Shown: positions 16,904 to 26,046, counted from the stretch's first letter. The stretch is 64,000 bases of DNA from JBLMZI01 sp050258755 (GCA_050258755.1 JBLMZI010000009.1:54205-118204), one strand, 5' to 3'. Numbers and translations: made by a program. Notes: generated by a model from the letters alone, not told the origin.

Positions 16904-19510
16904 ATGAACCGCAATCAAGACTTTAAAAAAATCTTTCGCCCGTACATTCTTTTTACTCTGCTGTTTCCCGCTATCTGTGACGCGTTTGTCGGCGCTTTGT
17001 ACTGCTGGTGGGTCGGTGTGCCCGATCTCAGCCACTGGCTTTACACCATCCTGCTGGGCGGCCTCGGTGGATTCGCCATCGCCGGCTACATGGTCAAGAC
17101 CAACATGCAGACCTTTCTGAACCCGATCGTCAGTATGGTCCAAGCCTTGGACACCATCGCCGGCGGCGATCTCACGGTCAATCTGACCAAACGGCGTTTT
17201 GGCGCGCTGAATATGATGAAAACCGCGATTGATTCGATGGGATTCGCCATCCGGCGCATGCTGTCGGCGGTCGTCAGTTTCGCCGGCATCCTGAATGAAT
17301 CAGCCGCCGGGCTGGACAGCGGCACCGGGCGCAGCCTCCACATTGCCGCCAGCGTGGCTGATTCCATTGAAAAGATCGCCCATTCCAGGGAGATACAGTC
17401 TTCGGCACTGGCGAAAATGCTGCAGGAAAGCGAACAGGTCCTCACCGTAGCCGAACGCATCGCAGCCAACGCACAAACCGTGGCGGACAGCCTGCGCGAA
17501 GCCGATGCGCTGATTCAGGAGGGCGCCGGTGATATGGTTCGCCAGAAGGACCGGGTTCAGGAAACCGGCGCGATCATCGAACGCATCAACCTTCGGGTGG
17601 CCAAACTCGCTGAAAATTCGGTGGAAATCGGCAGTATCATGGGGTTGATCTCGGATATCGCGCAGCAGACCAATTTCCTGGCACTGAATGCCGCGATCGA
17701 AGCAGCCCGTACCGGCGATTCCGGACGGGGTTTCCAGGTGGTGTCTCAGGAAGTCCGAAAACTGGCGGACGAATCGGCAAGCGCCTCGGTGGAAACCAGC
17801 CGGTTGATTGAGGATATCCGGGCTGCCATCAATCAAGTGGCGGCAGAGGTCACCGCCGCCAGCAGCGCGATGCTCTCCCAGTCCCAGATCATTCAGGACA
17901 ATGAATCCGTCATGCTCGGTGTGATGGATAACACGGCCCGGCTGATCGAGGATATGGATGCCCTCAATTGTGAGATCAAGCAAATCGTAGAATCGGTCTC
18001 CCAGATTGGAGGCATCACCCGCGATTTGGGGAGTATCACCCACGATGCTTCAGCTCTCTCCCGCCGGGCCGCTGATCTGGCCGGCGAGCAAAGCGATTAC
18101 ATGACCCGGATGTTTGCCGTTTCCAGCGCGATCAAGGGAATGGCCGGCGACCTGAAGTCGATTTCCGACCGGTTCATCCTGCCCGAAAATGCCGCACAGG
18201 AAGAGGCGCCCGAAAAATCCACTTTCAGTGATGCGCGGTTAGCGCGGTTCGGGCGCCGTTATGTCATCAAATCCATTCGCTTCGCCACGATCATCGCAAC
18301 GGTCATCTTTTCTCCGCTGATGACACTGGTTTCCGGTGATTTCAGCCTGGAACGGCTGATCAAAGCCGTGCTCATCATTGCGGTATTTGGGGTCATCGTG
18401 ACCAGTATTACAGTTTTAATCAACAAAAAACGCTTCATTGACCCGACGGGCATCCTGATTCACCAGGCGGAAGCGGTTGCCGAAGGCAATCTGGCCTACG
18501 ACATTCCGGCTGATTTGCCGATGGGTCATCTGGGTATGATGCGCGACGGGTTTAACCAGCTGATCCGGTATCTCGGCACTGCCGGAACGAACATCGCCCT
18601 GGTCTGCGGCGGCATTACCAGTCAGGCTGAAGAAGCGATGATGCTGGCGCAGGAAACCACCGGGCGCGGCGAAAAAGTGGCCGCTGCCATTGCCGATGTC
18701 GCGCGCGGTACGGTGCAGCTGAGCGAAGCGGCCACTGCGGCTTCCGGTCAAGTGGTTCAAATGTTCACAACCCTGCAGGGAGTCGTCGATCAGGCGACTG
18801 GCCTTTCGGCGCGCTCGTCCGCTACGGAAACCATTATCGTCAACGGGGTAAACAATGCCAAGGTACAGAGCGAACGGGTATCGCAGACGATTGCTGCCGC
18901 CAACCGGGTCTTTGCGGTGGTCGGCGATCTGAACGAAAAAGGAAATGACATCGGCCAGGTCGTCGATGTCATCACCCGCATTGCCGGGGAAACGAATCTG
19001 CTGGCCCTGAACGCGGCGATCGAAGCCGCCCGCGCCGGTGAGGAAGGCCGCGGCTTCGCCGTGGTTGCGGGTGAAGTGAAGAAACTGGCCGAGGAAACCC
19101 TGGCCGCGGCCCAGCGGATCTACGACCTGATCGAACAGATTCAAAGCGGCACCGGGCAGGTGTTCGCAGATGTCGATGCCGCCCGCGAAGCAATGGCGAT
19201 TCAATCTGAGGCGGTCCAGAGCAGCCAGCACAACCTGGAAAAGGTCAGCGGCCGGCTCGTGCCCTTGAATCAGGAAACGCAACAAATCGTAGAACAATGC
19301 CGGGTGATTTACAATTCGGCCGAACACATCGGCAATGATATCGACGAGATCGTTAACTCCAGCCGGGAAACGGCGGAAACCGCCCAGCAGGTGCTTGAAA
19401 TCACCGGGGAACAACAGCGGGCGATGGAACAACTGCGCGGCCAGGTGCACGCTTTCAGCGCGTCGGCCCAAACGCTTTCCCGGCGCATTGGCCGGCTCCA
19501 GGTCAGCTAG
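16904..19510 (+). CDS. Double methyl-accepting chemotaxis protein (two MCPs in one chain)
   Basis: 868 residues. The layout is TM pair (about 14-64), HAMP-like segment, MCP signalling domain with tip TNFLALNAAIEAARTGDSGR at about 253-290, a second TM pair (about 459-512), a second HAMP-like segment, and a second MCP domain with tip TNLLALNAAIEAARAGEEGR at about 697-735. Both hairpin tips needed for CheA/CheW binding are intact. The loops between paired TM helices are too short for a ligand domain, so signals must come from the membrane or the cytoplasm. The ATG is preceded by AAGGGGG seven bases upstream; an earlier in-frame start at 16709 lacks a ribosome site. No che genes are nearby. Confidence 0.9.
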   Translation: MNRNQDFKKIFRPYILFTLLFPAICDAFVGALYCWWVGVPDLSHWLYTILLGGLGGFAIAGYMVKTNMQTFLNPIVSMVQALDTIAGGDLTVNLTKRRFGALNMMKTAIDSMGFAIRRMLSAVVSFAGILNESAAGLDSGTGRSLHIAASVADSIEKIAHSREIQSSALAKMLQESEQVLTVAERIAANAQTVADSLREADALIQEGAGDMVRQKDRVQETGAIIERINLRVAKLAENSVEIGSIMGLISDIAQQTNFLALNAAIEAARTGDSGRGFQVVSQEVRKLADESASASVETSRLIEDIRAAINQVAAEVTAASSAMLSQSQIIQDNESVMLGVMDNTARLIEDMDALNCEIKQIVESVSQIGGITRDLGSITHDASALSRRAADLAGEQSDYMTRMFAVSSAIKGMAGDLKSISDRFILPENAAQEEAPEKSTFSDARLARFGRRYVIKSIRFATIIATVIFSPLMTLVSGDFSLERLIKAVLIIAVFGVIVTSITVLINKKRFIDPTGILIHQAEAVAEGNLAYDIPADLPMGHLGMMRDGFNQLIRYLGTAGTNIALVCGGITSQAEEAMMLAQETTGRGEKVAAAIADVARGTVQLSEAATAASGQVVQMFTTLQGVVDQATGLSARSSATETIIVNGVNNAKVQSERVSQTIAAANRVFAVVGDLNEKGNDIGQVVDVITRIAGETNLLALNAAIEAARAGEEGRGFAVVAGEVKKLAEETLAAAQRIYDLIEQIQSGTGQVFADVDAAREAMAIQSEAVQSSQHNLEKVSGRLVPLNQETQQIVEQCRVIYNSAEHIGNDIDEIVNSSRETAETAQQVLEITGEQQRAMEQLRGQVHAFSASAQTLSRRIGRLQVS

Positions 19511-19517
19511 CATTGCG

Positions 19518-19562
19518 AAGAGAAGGATACGCCCGGACGCTCATAACGTATCCTTCTCTTTG
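19518..19562 (+). terminator. Terminator of the double chemoreceptor gene
   Basis: AAGAGAAGGATACG (19518-19531) pairs with CGTATCCTTCTCTT (19547-19560), 7 bases after the stop codon; the T-tract is short. Confidence 0.75.
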
Positions 19563-19700
19563 TCCCGAAACGTATCCCCGCACATCATTTCCGTCGATCA
19601 GTCACTTGGAAAACCTTGTGAAACCATTCTACTTGACGAATACCCCTTTCGGTTGTCATATTAATATTACATAGTGTCATAAAGAGTCCGGCAAGATAAA

Positions 19701-19728
19701 CTTGACGGCGTATAGAACGCGCTTATAA
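19701..19728 (+). promoter_or_regulatory. Sigma-A-type promoter of the MBL-fold hydrolase
   Basis: -35 TTGACG (19701-19706) and -10 TATAAG (19723-19728) separated by 16 bases, giving a leader of about 25 bases before the start codon at 19761. Confidence 0.5.
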
Positions 19729-19760
19729 GAGGCGCATGTGAGGCAAGTGAGGGGTTGCAA

Positions 19761-20591
19761 ATGAAAACCGGGGCGTTCACTCTTCATCGGATCGATGGGT
19801 ATATCTGCAACATTTATCTGGTCGAATATCCGGATCGGCTGCTGTTGTTTGACAGCGGCTCGATCAATGACATCCCGCGCATCGAAAGCGCTTGCGCGGC
19901 CATTGGACGGCACCCGTCCGAGATCGGGCTGGTGATGGTTTCCCATATGCACCCGGATCACGCCGGGGGCGCGGTCGCCCTGCGGAAAAAATACGGCTTG
20001 CCGGTGGCCGCTTTCCGCGAAGTAGACCGGTGGTACGCCGGGGTTGGGGGCTGGCTGCAGCATAAGCTCGACAGCCTGATGGCGCAAAGCGTGGCCTTAC
20101 GCTCTAAACGACACCTGCGTAAAATCCTGTATGAACGGATCATCCGCCCGGATTACAAACTGTCCGACGGCGACACACTGCCGGGCTTCCCCGATTGGCG
20201 GGCCTTGCACGTTCCCGGCCATACCCTGCACGACATCGCTCTTTATCACGAAAGCTCCCAGACACTCTACTCCGCTGACTGTGTGCTGGAGGTTAACGGG
20301 AAACTCCAACTGCCCCTGCCGGTCATGTTTCCGGACCGGATGCGCTTGTCCTATGACCGTTTGGCCGCACTCAATCCGAAAACGCTGCTCCTGGGCCACG
20401 GCGACCCGATCGACATGGCTGAGCGGCCCGATATCTTTGCCGTCATGAAAGAAAAACTGGACCAGCCGCCCACCTGGCTGGCGAAACGGATTCACCTGCT
20501 CTCGATTTATTCACATGAACTGATGCTGAACCCGTCCCGCCGAAAACTGTGGCACTGGCATCCGGACCAGCACCACCCCGCCGGGTATTAA
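19761..20591 (+). CDS. Metallo-beta-lactamase-fold hydrolase
   Basis: 276 residues. The zinc signature HMHPDH (HxHxDH) is at about residues 63-68, with VPGHTLHDIALY supplying a further His and LLGHGDPIDMAE the final His. The fold covers glyoxalase II, RNases, quorum-quenching lactonases and others. The 70-residue insertion with several basic residues (SKRHLRKILYERIIRPDY) does not point to a subgroup. ATG at 19761 with GAGGGG six bases ahead. Confidence 0.88.
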   Translation: MKTGAFTLHRIDGYICNIYLVEYPDRLLLFDSGSINDIPRIESACAAIGRHPSEIGLVMVSHMHPDHAGGAVALRKKYGLPVAAFREVDRWYAGVGGWLQHKLDSLMAQSVALRSKRHLRKILYERIIRPDYKLSDGDTLPGFPDWRALHVPGHTLHDIALYHESSQTLYSADCVLEVNGKLQLPLPVMFPDRMRLSYDRLAALNPKTLLLGHGDPIDMAERPDIFAVMKEKLDQPPTWLAKRIHLLSIYSHELMLNPSRRKLWHWHPDQHHPAGY

Positions 20592-20616
20592 TGCAACCGA
20601 AAAACGTGTACTGATC

Positions 20617-20650
20617 GCGGCGTATCCTGTTACCGGGTGCGCCGCTTTTT
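20617..20650 (+). terminator. Terminator of the MBL-fold gene
   Basis: GCGGCG (20617-20622) pairs with CGCCGC (20640-20645), followed by TTTTTCG. Confidence 0.75.
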
Positions 20651-20752
20651 CGTGTCTGCCGTCAGCCGCCCGATCCATTTACGGTCCATTTGGCATGTTA
20701 CCCGCATTAAACCCAACCGAAGGATTTCTCCGCCCACACGGCTCGAACCGCT

Positions 20753-20972
20753 TGCAAACAGGCTTGAAGCGGCTTGACCCGGCGAGTGCCGGCTGGCCCC
20801 GAGAAAACAAAGCCCGGATCACACCGCAAGCCCCGGAGTCAGGGGGCACGATCCCCCTGACTCCCGAAAACACTTCCGGCTATCAGTTCTCCACCAGGCA
20901 ATCTCGCCGAAGCCGAAAGCACCCGATCCACCTTAAAACCCAGGCGGGAGCGGGTTATCCGCGCCAAGCCCC
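20753..20972. repeat. Dispersed intergenic element, copy A
   Basis: About 220 bp. It begins GCAAACAGGCTTGAAGCGGC and ends GGTTATCCGCGCCAAGCCC; the two ends are imperfect inverted repeats (GGCTTGAAGCGG against rc GGCTTGGCGCGG). Inside is GGCGAGTGCCGG, then a perfect 12-bp hairpin GGAGTCAGGGGG/CCCCCTGACTCC, then CTCGCCGAAGCCGAAAGC and CAGGCGGGAGCGGG. The same blocks in the same order recur at 34044, 37818 and 47085. The rest of 20592-21000 holds only the terminator and nothing I can name. Confidence 0.85.
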
Positions 20973-20996
20973 TCCGCCAGCCCGCCTTTCAAACCA

Positions 20997-21030
20997 AAAT
21001 AAAAAACCGGCCTGCTGTCCAGACCGGTTT
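20997..21030 (-). terminator. Terminator of the 39-residue gene
   Basis: On the minus strand AAACCGG...CCGGTTT (21004-21030) with a 13-base loop is followed by TTTATTTTG. Confidence 0.7.
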
Positions 21031-21090
21031 TATGTCGCGCTGCCGATAAGATTACTTTTCCTGCTTCGTTGTGTTTGCGTCATGATTCCC

Positions 21091-21210
21091 TCACTTTTGC
21101 AAGACTGCGACCATCGTCATCAACACCTGGTAGGGGAACAGTTTTTCGTTCTCCACTGCCAGACAGGGGTATTTCTGCTTCAATAAGGCAATCATATCCT
21201 CCCTGCTCAT
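21091..21210 (-). CDS. 39-residue protein of unknown function
   Basis: An ATG with the ribosome site GGAGGTGTGACGC directly ahead opens a 39-codon frame, MSREDMIALLKQKYPCLAVE followed by NEKLFPYQVLMTMVAVLQK. It is followed by a clear terminator about 60 bases on, so it looks like a self-contained small gene. It contains one Cys and has amphipathic helices. A further 17-codon frame lies between its stop and the terminator and is probably not coding. Function unknown. Confidence 0.65.
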   Translation of the reverse strand: MSREDMIALLKQKYPCLAVENEKLFPYQVLMTMVAVLQK

Positions 21211-21509
21211 GCGTCACACCTCCATGTCATCAAAAGTTCGCGGGTGAGAAGGCCATCCTGATAGTATAATATTCGTAATATTCTGACGATGACATTAGAA
21301 AAAAAGTTTCTGGTTTCGGGAAATCTTAAGGCAGGTATAATAAAATCTGCGAAACAAATGACATATGATGACGTTCTTGCCATGTCAGACTGAAAAAGAA
21401 CAATCGGAATGATTCCGCAGGAACGGCCGATGTATCACCCCTTGAAACAGTTTAGTTTGCCGGCGTTCTCGCCGTGAATTTCTCGCCGTGAATAAAGGAG
21501 GAAACTTTG

Positions 21510-22400
21510 GTGTCAAAAGGCGATCGGATCATCCGCGTGATTAACGAAGAAAAAACGATCCGCATGATGCTGGCGGAAACAACCCATTTGGTGGAAGAAG
21601 CCCGAGTCCGTCATGACGCCGCGCCAACCGCCGCCGCCGCGCTGGGCCGGATTCTGACCGCAGCAGTCATGATGGCTTCGGATATGAAACAGGAAGAATC
21701 GGTGACCCTTCGGGTGAACGGCGGCGGACCGCTTGGTACCATCCTGGCCGTCGCGCCCGGCGACGGTACGGTTCGAGGCAGCGTTTCGGAGCCGAATGTC
21801 GATGTGCCGGAGAAATATCGGGGAAAACTTGATGTAGGCGCAGCGGTGGGAACCAACGGTTTTTTTGAGGTGGTCCGCGATATGGGCTTGAAGGCCCCTT
21901 TTACCGGGTCGGTCCCTCTTGTATCGGGCGAACTGGCCGAAGATCTAGCCTATTATTTCACCCTCTCGGAACAGGTTCCTTCCCTGGTTGCGCTCGGCGT
22001 GTACCGGGAACCCGACCGGGTTATCACTGCGGCCGGCGGACTGATCATTCAGGCATTGCCGGGAGCGGACGATGATGCCCTGGTTTGCCTCGAAGAACGG
22101 GTCAGCGCGCTCGGACCGATCACGACCATGCTGCAGGAAACCGAATCACTGGAAGAACTCGCCGGTAAGATCATGGGACCGATCCCGTACCGGATCATCG
22201 ATGAACGGCCGTTGGCTTTCCGGTGCCGGTGCAGCGAGGAAAAGGTGCTCTCGATCATTCGTTCCATGCAGTTGGAGGACATCGAGCACGCGATCCGCGA
22301 ACACGGCCACCTGGAAGTACGGTGCAATTTCTGCAATGAGACCTACAGCTACCTGCCGCACCAGGTGGAAACAATCCGAAACCAGCAGGCGACCCCATAA
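21510..22400 (+). CDS. hslO: Redox-regulated holdase chaperone Hsp33
   Basis: 296 residues. Under oxidative stress the zinc-bound cysteines oxidise and the protein unfolds partly to hold aggregation-prone clients. The C-terminal redox switch CRC...CNFC (CxC then CxxC) is intact, and the N-terminal fold has DAAPTAAAALGRILTAAVMM. GTG start with AAGGAGG eight bases upstream; the preceding TTG at 21507 is the alternative. A TATAAT at 21336-21341 may be its -10, without a good -35. The upstream 21211-21509 also holds a tandem CTCGCCGTGAAT at about 21468-21492 and no gene. Confidence 0.96.
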   Translation: MSKGDRIIRVINEEKTIRMMLAETTHLVEEARVRHDAAPTAAAALGRILTAAVMMASDMKQEESVTLRVNGGGPLGTILAVAPGDGTVRGSVSEPNVDVPEKYRGKLDVGAAVGTNGFFEVVRDMGLKAPFTGSVPLVSGELAEDLAYYFTLSEQVPSLVALGVYREPDRVITAAGGLIIQALPGADDDALVCLEERVSALGPITTMLQETESLEELAGKIMGPIPYRIIDERPLAFRCRCSEEKVLSIIRSMQLEDIEHAIREHGHLEVRCNFCNETYSYLPHQVETIRNQQATP

Positions 22401-22436
22401 AAAAGGATTCCCCGAGGGAATCCTTCGTTTCTTTTA
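22401..22436 (+). terminator. Terminator of hslO
   Basis: AAGGATTCC(C)/GGGAATCCTT stem immediately after the stop codon, followed by CGTTTCTTTT. Confidence 0.85.
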
Positions 22437-22476
22437 TGCTCAACGTTAATCGCATATCATCGTTTTTCAGGCACGG

Positions 22477-24093
22477 TCAAATGGCTGCCAGCATCCCGTG
22501 CACCTGGTCGGCCGAAACCGGCCGGCTGAAAAGATAGCCCTGCAGCCGCGAACACTCGTGCTTGATCAGGTATTCATGCTGGCTCTGGTGTTCCACGCCT
22601 TCTGCAACCACACACAGGTTCATCTTGCGCCCGATCATGATGATAAAGCCGACGAGTGATTCTGATTCATCCGTCGACCCAATCCGGTCGATAAAGCTTT
22701 TGTCAATTTTCAGGGTGGCGATCGGCAGATTCTGCAGATAGTGCAGGGAAGAATACCCTCGTCCGAAATCGTCCAGCGCGATCTTCACACCCAGCCGATG
22801 AAGCCGTTCCAGCTTGTCCCGGATCAGGTCAAAGGCTTCGATCAGCATGGTTTCGGTGATTTCAAGTTCGATGTCCTCCGGCTTGAGTCCCTGTGCGTCC
22901 AACACCCCCATGACCCGCTCCACGAACGAATCCTCCATGAGTTGGATGGCCGAAATGTTGATCGACATGGTCAGTTCCGGATGACCGCTGGCATGAATCC
23001 TCGCCAAAAAGACACAGGCCTGCTCCAGCACCCAGTTTCCGATGGGCAGGATCATCTGGGTATCCTCCGCAATCCGGATGAACCGGTCCGGCGGTACCGT
23101 GCCCAGCTCGGCATTGTGCCACCGGAGCAGGGCTTCAAAACCGACAATATGGCTGTTGACGACGTCATACTGCGGCTGGTAATGAAGCGTGAACTCCTCG
23201 TTCTCCAGCGCGGAGTGAAGGTGTTTTTCGAGGATCATCCGGTCCGAAAAGGCCATTTCCATTGACGGGCTGTACACGATATACCGATTTCGGCCCGCCT
23301 CCTTGGCGTGATATAAGGCAATATCAGCACAGCGCAGCAGTTCCTCCACAGAGCCGCCGTGATCCGGGAAAACCGTGATGCCCATGCTGAGGTTGATGTG
23401 CAGATGATTCTCTTCAAAATTGAATCCATGTTTGAACTGCCGAATGATCGCTCGGGCCCGATCTTCGGCTTCGGGGATTCCAGCCGCCGTTTTTGCCAGC
23501 AGAATGAACTCGTCGCCGCCCAGCCGGTACAGCCAGCTTTCTTCGTCCGTGAGGTTGCCCAGACGATTCCCGATCTCGACCAGAAGCTGATCGCCCGCAG
23601 CATGGCCCAAGGTGTCGTTAATATACTTGAAGTTGTCCGCATCCATGGAAATCAAAGCATAGCGCTCCGGCCCGGTTCCGAACAACCGGGCACAGTCGGC
23701 ATAAAGCGCCATTCGGTTCGGCAGGCTGGTGAGGGGATCGTGGAAAGCCAGCTGTTCCATTTCGCATCGGCCGCGCACCGCCTCAGTCTGGATCCGGCGC
23801 AGGGTGGTATAGATCAGCTGAAAGCAGAGCAGCCCCGTGATGAAGACATATATCCATCCCTTCAGCATGCTGATCGTGGTTATGGTGTCCTTATCGCTGA
23901 TGAGCTTCGCGACCATGCCGTCTGACAGTAGGATCCAGAGGCAGCCAAACAAGACATAGACCCCGACGATCTTCAGCGAAAGCCGCCAGGGGTCGAAATC
24001 TTCTCGCCTGGCCAGGGATTGCCAGGTCAGGCGATCCGCGAAAGGTGTGCCAGGGGTATCTGAGGTCTTGCGACGGTTGCTGCAGCTTGGCAT
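22477..24093 (-). CDS. Membrane GGDEF-EAL cyclic-di-GMP protein
   Basis: 538 residues. Two membrane helices (IVGVYVLFGCLWILL and WIYVFITGLLCFQLIY) precede a GGDEF domain with RLGGDEF intact at about residue 200 and an EAL domain with VGFEALLRW, SINISAIQL, DDFGRGYSSLHYL, KIDKSF and AEGVE. All residues usually needed by both the cyclase and the phosphodiesterase appear present. Start ATG with GAGGAG six bases ahead. It stands alone, divergent from the molybdate-type transporter. Confidence 0.94.
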   Translation of the reverse strand: MPSCSNRRKTSDTPGTPFADRLTWQSLARREDFDPWRLSLKIVGVYVLFGCLWILLSDGMVAKLISDKDTITTISMLKGWIYVFITGLLCFQLIYTTLRRIQTEAVRGRCEMEQLAFHDPLTSLPNRMALYADCARLFGTGPERYALISMDADNFKYINDTLGHAAGDQLLVEIGNRLGNLTDEESWLYRLGGDEFILLAKTAAGIPEAEDRARAIIRQFKHGFNFEENHLHINLSMGITVFPDHGGSVEELLRCADIALYHAKEAGRNRYIVYSPSMEMAFSDRMILEKHLHSALENEEFTLHYQPQYDVVNSHIVGFEALLRWHNAELGTVPPDRFIRIAEDTQMILPIGNWVLEQACVFLARIHASGHPELTMSINISAIQLMEDSFVERVMGVLDAQGLKPEDIELEITETMLIEAFDLIRDKLERLHRLGVKIALDDFGRGYSSLHYLQNLPIATLKIDKSFIDRIGSTDESESLVGFIIMIGRKMNLCVVAEGVEHQSQHEYLIKHECSRLQGYLFSRPVSADQVHGMLAAI

Positions 24094-24283
24094 GTCGAAC
24101 TCCTCTGAGCATTCTGTCTATTTTTATCATTATATCGGCTTTACCCTCGAATTCACAGACAAATACCGGGAGTTTTCCGTGATTTGGGCGTTTGCTTCGA
24201 TAGAGCAAAACAGCCCGATCCGCTGTCGTTTTTGCCCGCCTGACGAATGCGTCAATGTCTGTTACAGTTAAGACAGCAGCTTT

Positions 24284-24302
24284 GAAAATGATAATGATTT
24301 CA
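24284..24302. promoter_or_regulatory. Fur-box-like sequence upstream of the ABC transporter
   Basis: GAAAATGATAATGATTTCA resembles the Fur consensus GATAATGATAATCATTATC over most positions and lies 27 bases upstream of the permease start. AT-rich repeats of this type can occur by chance; iron control is a suggestion. Confidence 0.25.
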
Positions 24303-24328
24303 TACCCGATCCACCGGAGCGAAGCCAC

Positions 24329-24994
24329 ATGAATATACCGGAATGGGCCCCGATTTTAATCTCCATAAAAACCGCTTTGGCTGCCACCCTGATCACCTTT
24401 GGGCTCGGAATCGCAGCCGCCCGCTGGCTGATGCGCATGGATGGCTGGCGGCGCAGTCTGCTGGACGGCATTTTTCTGCTGCCGCTGCTGCTGCCCCCTC
24501 CCGTTCTCGGCCTGCTGCTTCTGGCCCTGTTCGGAAAGAATGGGCCGCTCGGGATGCTGTTCAATGCTTTCGGCTTATCGGTCGTGTTTTCATGGCCTGC
24601 CACCGTTATTGCCGCGGTCACCGTCGCGTTCCCCTTTATGTATCTAGCCGCCCGGACTGCCTTTGAGCGGATTGATCCGACGCTTGTAATGGCCGCCCGA
24701 ACCCTGGGCGTTTCCGATATTAAGATTTTCTGGCGCGTGACCTTCCCGGCTGCCTGGCCGGGCATCGCGGCCGGCATTGCGCTTTCCTTCGCCCGCTCGT
24801 TCGGGGAATTCGGCGCCACCTTGATGCTGGCTGGCAACAACCCGGGGAAAACCCAGACCATTCCCCTCGCGGTCTATTTCGCGCTGACGGACGGTCACCC
24901 TGAAAAAACCGTGATTCTGATCTTTGTGGCCTTGACCTTCTCATTGCTCAGCTTGCTGGCACTGAATGTGCGGAACAGGAGGCCGGTATGCTGA
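24329..24994 (+). CDS. modB: Molybdate-type ABC transporter permease
   Basis: 221 residues, about five or six membrane helices. The cytoplasmic coupling loop AARTLGVSDIKIFWRVTFPA, with the EAA-type pattern, and SFARSFGEFGATLMLAGN are typical of ModB/CysTW-like permeases. It overlaps the ATPase gene by 7 bases. The family imports molybdate or tungstate; the substrate is inferred from the family, as the binding protein is not here. Confidence 0.88.
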   Translation: MNIPEWAPILISIKTALAATLITFGLGIAAARWLMRMDGWRRSLLDGIFLLPLLLPPPVLGLLLLALFGKNGPLGMLFNAFGLSVVFSWPATVIAAVTVAFPFMYLAARTAFERIDPTLVMAARTLGVSDIKIFWRVTFPAAWPGIAAGIALSFARSFGEFGATLMLAGNNPGKTQTIPLAVYFALTDGHPEKTVILIFVALTFSLLSLLALNVRNRRPVC

Positions 24995-26046
24995 CGATTG
25001 ATATTCAGAAAACGCTGCCCGATTTCAATCTGGACATCCAGTTTTCCGTGGCGAATGAAACGGTCGCCCTGCTCGGTCCGTCCGGCAGCGGCAAAACGAC
25101 TGCCTTGCACGCAATTGCCGGGTTGATCCAGCCAGATTCCGGCCGGATCGCGCTGGATCAACGGGTATTATTCGATGCCGCCACCAAAGTCAACCTCCGC
25201 CCGCAGGCACGTCGGGTCGGTTTCGTCTTTCATAACTACGCGCTGTTCCCCCACCTGACTTGTGCCGAAAATGTTGCCTTCGGCCTGTCACTTCCGAACC
25301 GTGAAGCGCGGACCGCAAAAACCGCCGAGGTCATGGCGCAGCTTCATATTAGCGAACTGGGTAACCGCCGGCCTTTTCAGGTATCCGCCGGCGAACAGCT
25401 GCTTGTGGCCCTGGCCAGAGCGCTGGCCACGGACCCCGAAATTCTGCTTCTGGATGATCCGTTTTCCGCACTGGACCCGACGATAAGAGTCCGCCTGGAA
25501 AACGAACTGATTGCGGTCAAACCGCATTTTAAAGGTCCGGTGATTCTGGCAACGCGCGATCTGGCCGAAGCCTATCGCCTCAGCAGCCGAATCGCGGTGA
25601 TTGAGACTGGCGGCATCCGGCAGATCGAAGAAAAGAACGAATTGCTGGGCCGCCCCAAGCACCGCCAGACTGCCATCCTGACCGGTGTGCGCAACTTTTT
25701 CCCCGGCGAACTCAGCGAAACGCGCCCGGTCTGCTGTATGGTGAAGACGATGAACCGAACCCTGATCGCCGAAAATGACGGGTATTCCTTTGAGTCCGGG
25801 CAGGCGGTGCTGCTCGGTATCCGGTCGGAGGATGTCCAACTGGTGCCTGAAGGCGGCGATAATGTGATTGCCGGCACCGTTACCCGGGTTACCGAAGAAA
25901 TCCACTCATTCACGGTGATCGCTTCGGTCATCGGCAGCCCGGTCCAAATCGAAGTAACCCTCCCAAAAACCGCATCGATCCCAAAAACCGGTCATCACAT
26001 CTGGATGTATCTTCCGGAAGACCGGATTTTCCTCACCCTCCCATAA
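24988..26046 (+). CDS. modC: Molybdate-type ABC transporter ATPase
   Basis: 352 residues. Walker A GPSGSGKTT, Q-loop FVFHNYALFPHL, Walker B ILLLDDPFSALD, and a C-terminal TOBE-like domain (about 230-350). The ABC signature reads VSAGEQ instead of LSGGQ, and the H-loop reads LATRDLAEA, with Arg-Asp where His is usual (ThrHis-Asp in relatives). Both are departures at positions that matter for ATP hydrolysis. Overlaps the permease gene. It couples ATP hydrolysis to oxyanion import with ModB if active. Confidence 0.87.
   Translation: MLTIDIQKTLPDFNLDIQFSVANETVALLGPSGSGKTTALHAIAGLIQPDSGRIALDQRVLFDAATKVNLRPQARRVGFVFHNYALFPHLTCAENVAFGLSLPNREARTAKTAEVMAQLHISELGNRRPFQVSAGEQLLVALARALATDPEILLLDDPFSALDPTIRVRLENELIAVKPHFKGPVILATRDLAEAYRLSSRIAVIETGGIRQIEEKNELLGRPKHRQTAILTGVRNFFPGELSETRPVCCMVKTMNRTLIAENDGYSFESGQAVLLGIRSEDVQLVPEGGDNVIAGTVTRVTEEIHSFTVIASVIGSPVQIEVTLPKTASIPKTGHHIWMYLPEDRIFLTLP

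Noticed and set aside
20679..20873. Minus-strand frame in repeat copy A that resembles frames in copies B and C and D (ALAG-x-RFKPVC pattern)
   Set aside because: The similarity follows from the shared DNA. The frames lack common starts and ribosome sites, differ in length, shift in register between copies, and run into unrelated flanking sequence, so they are not genes.
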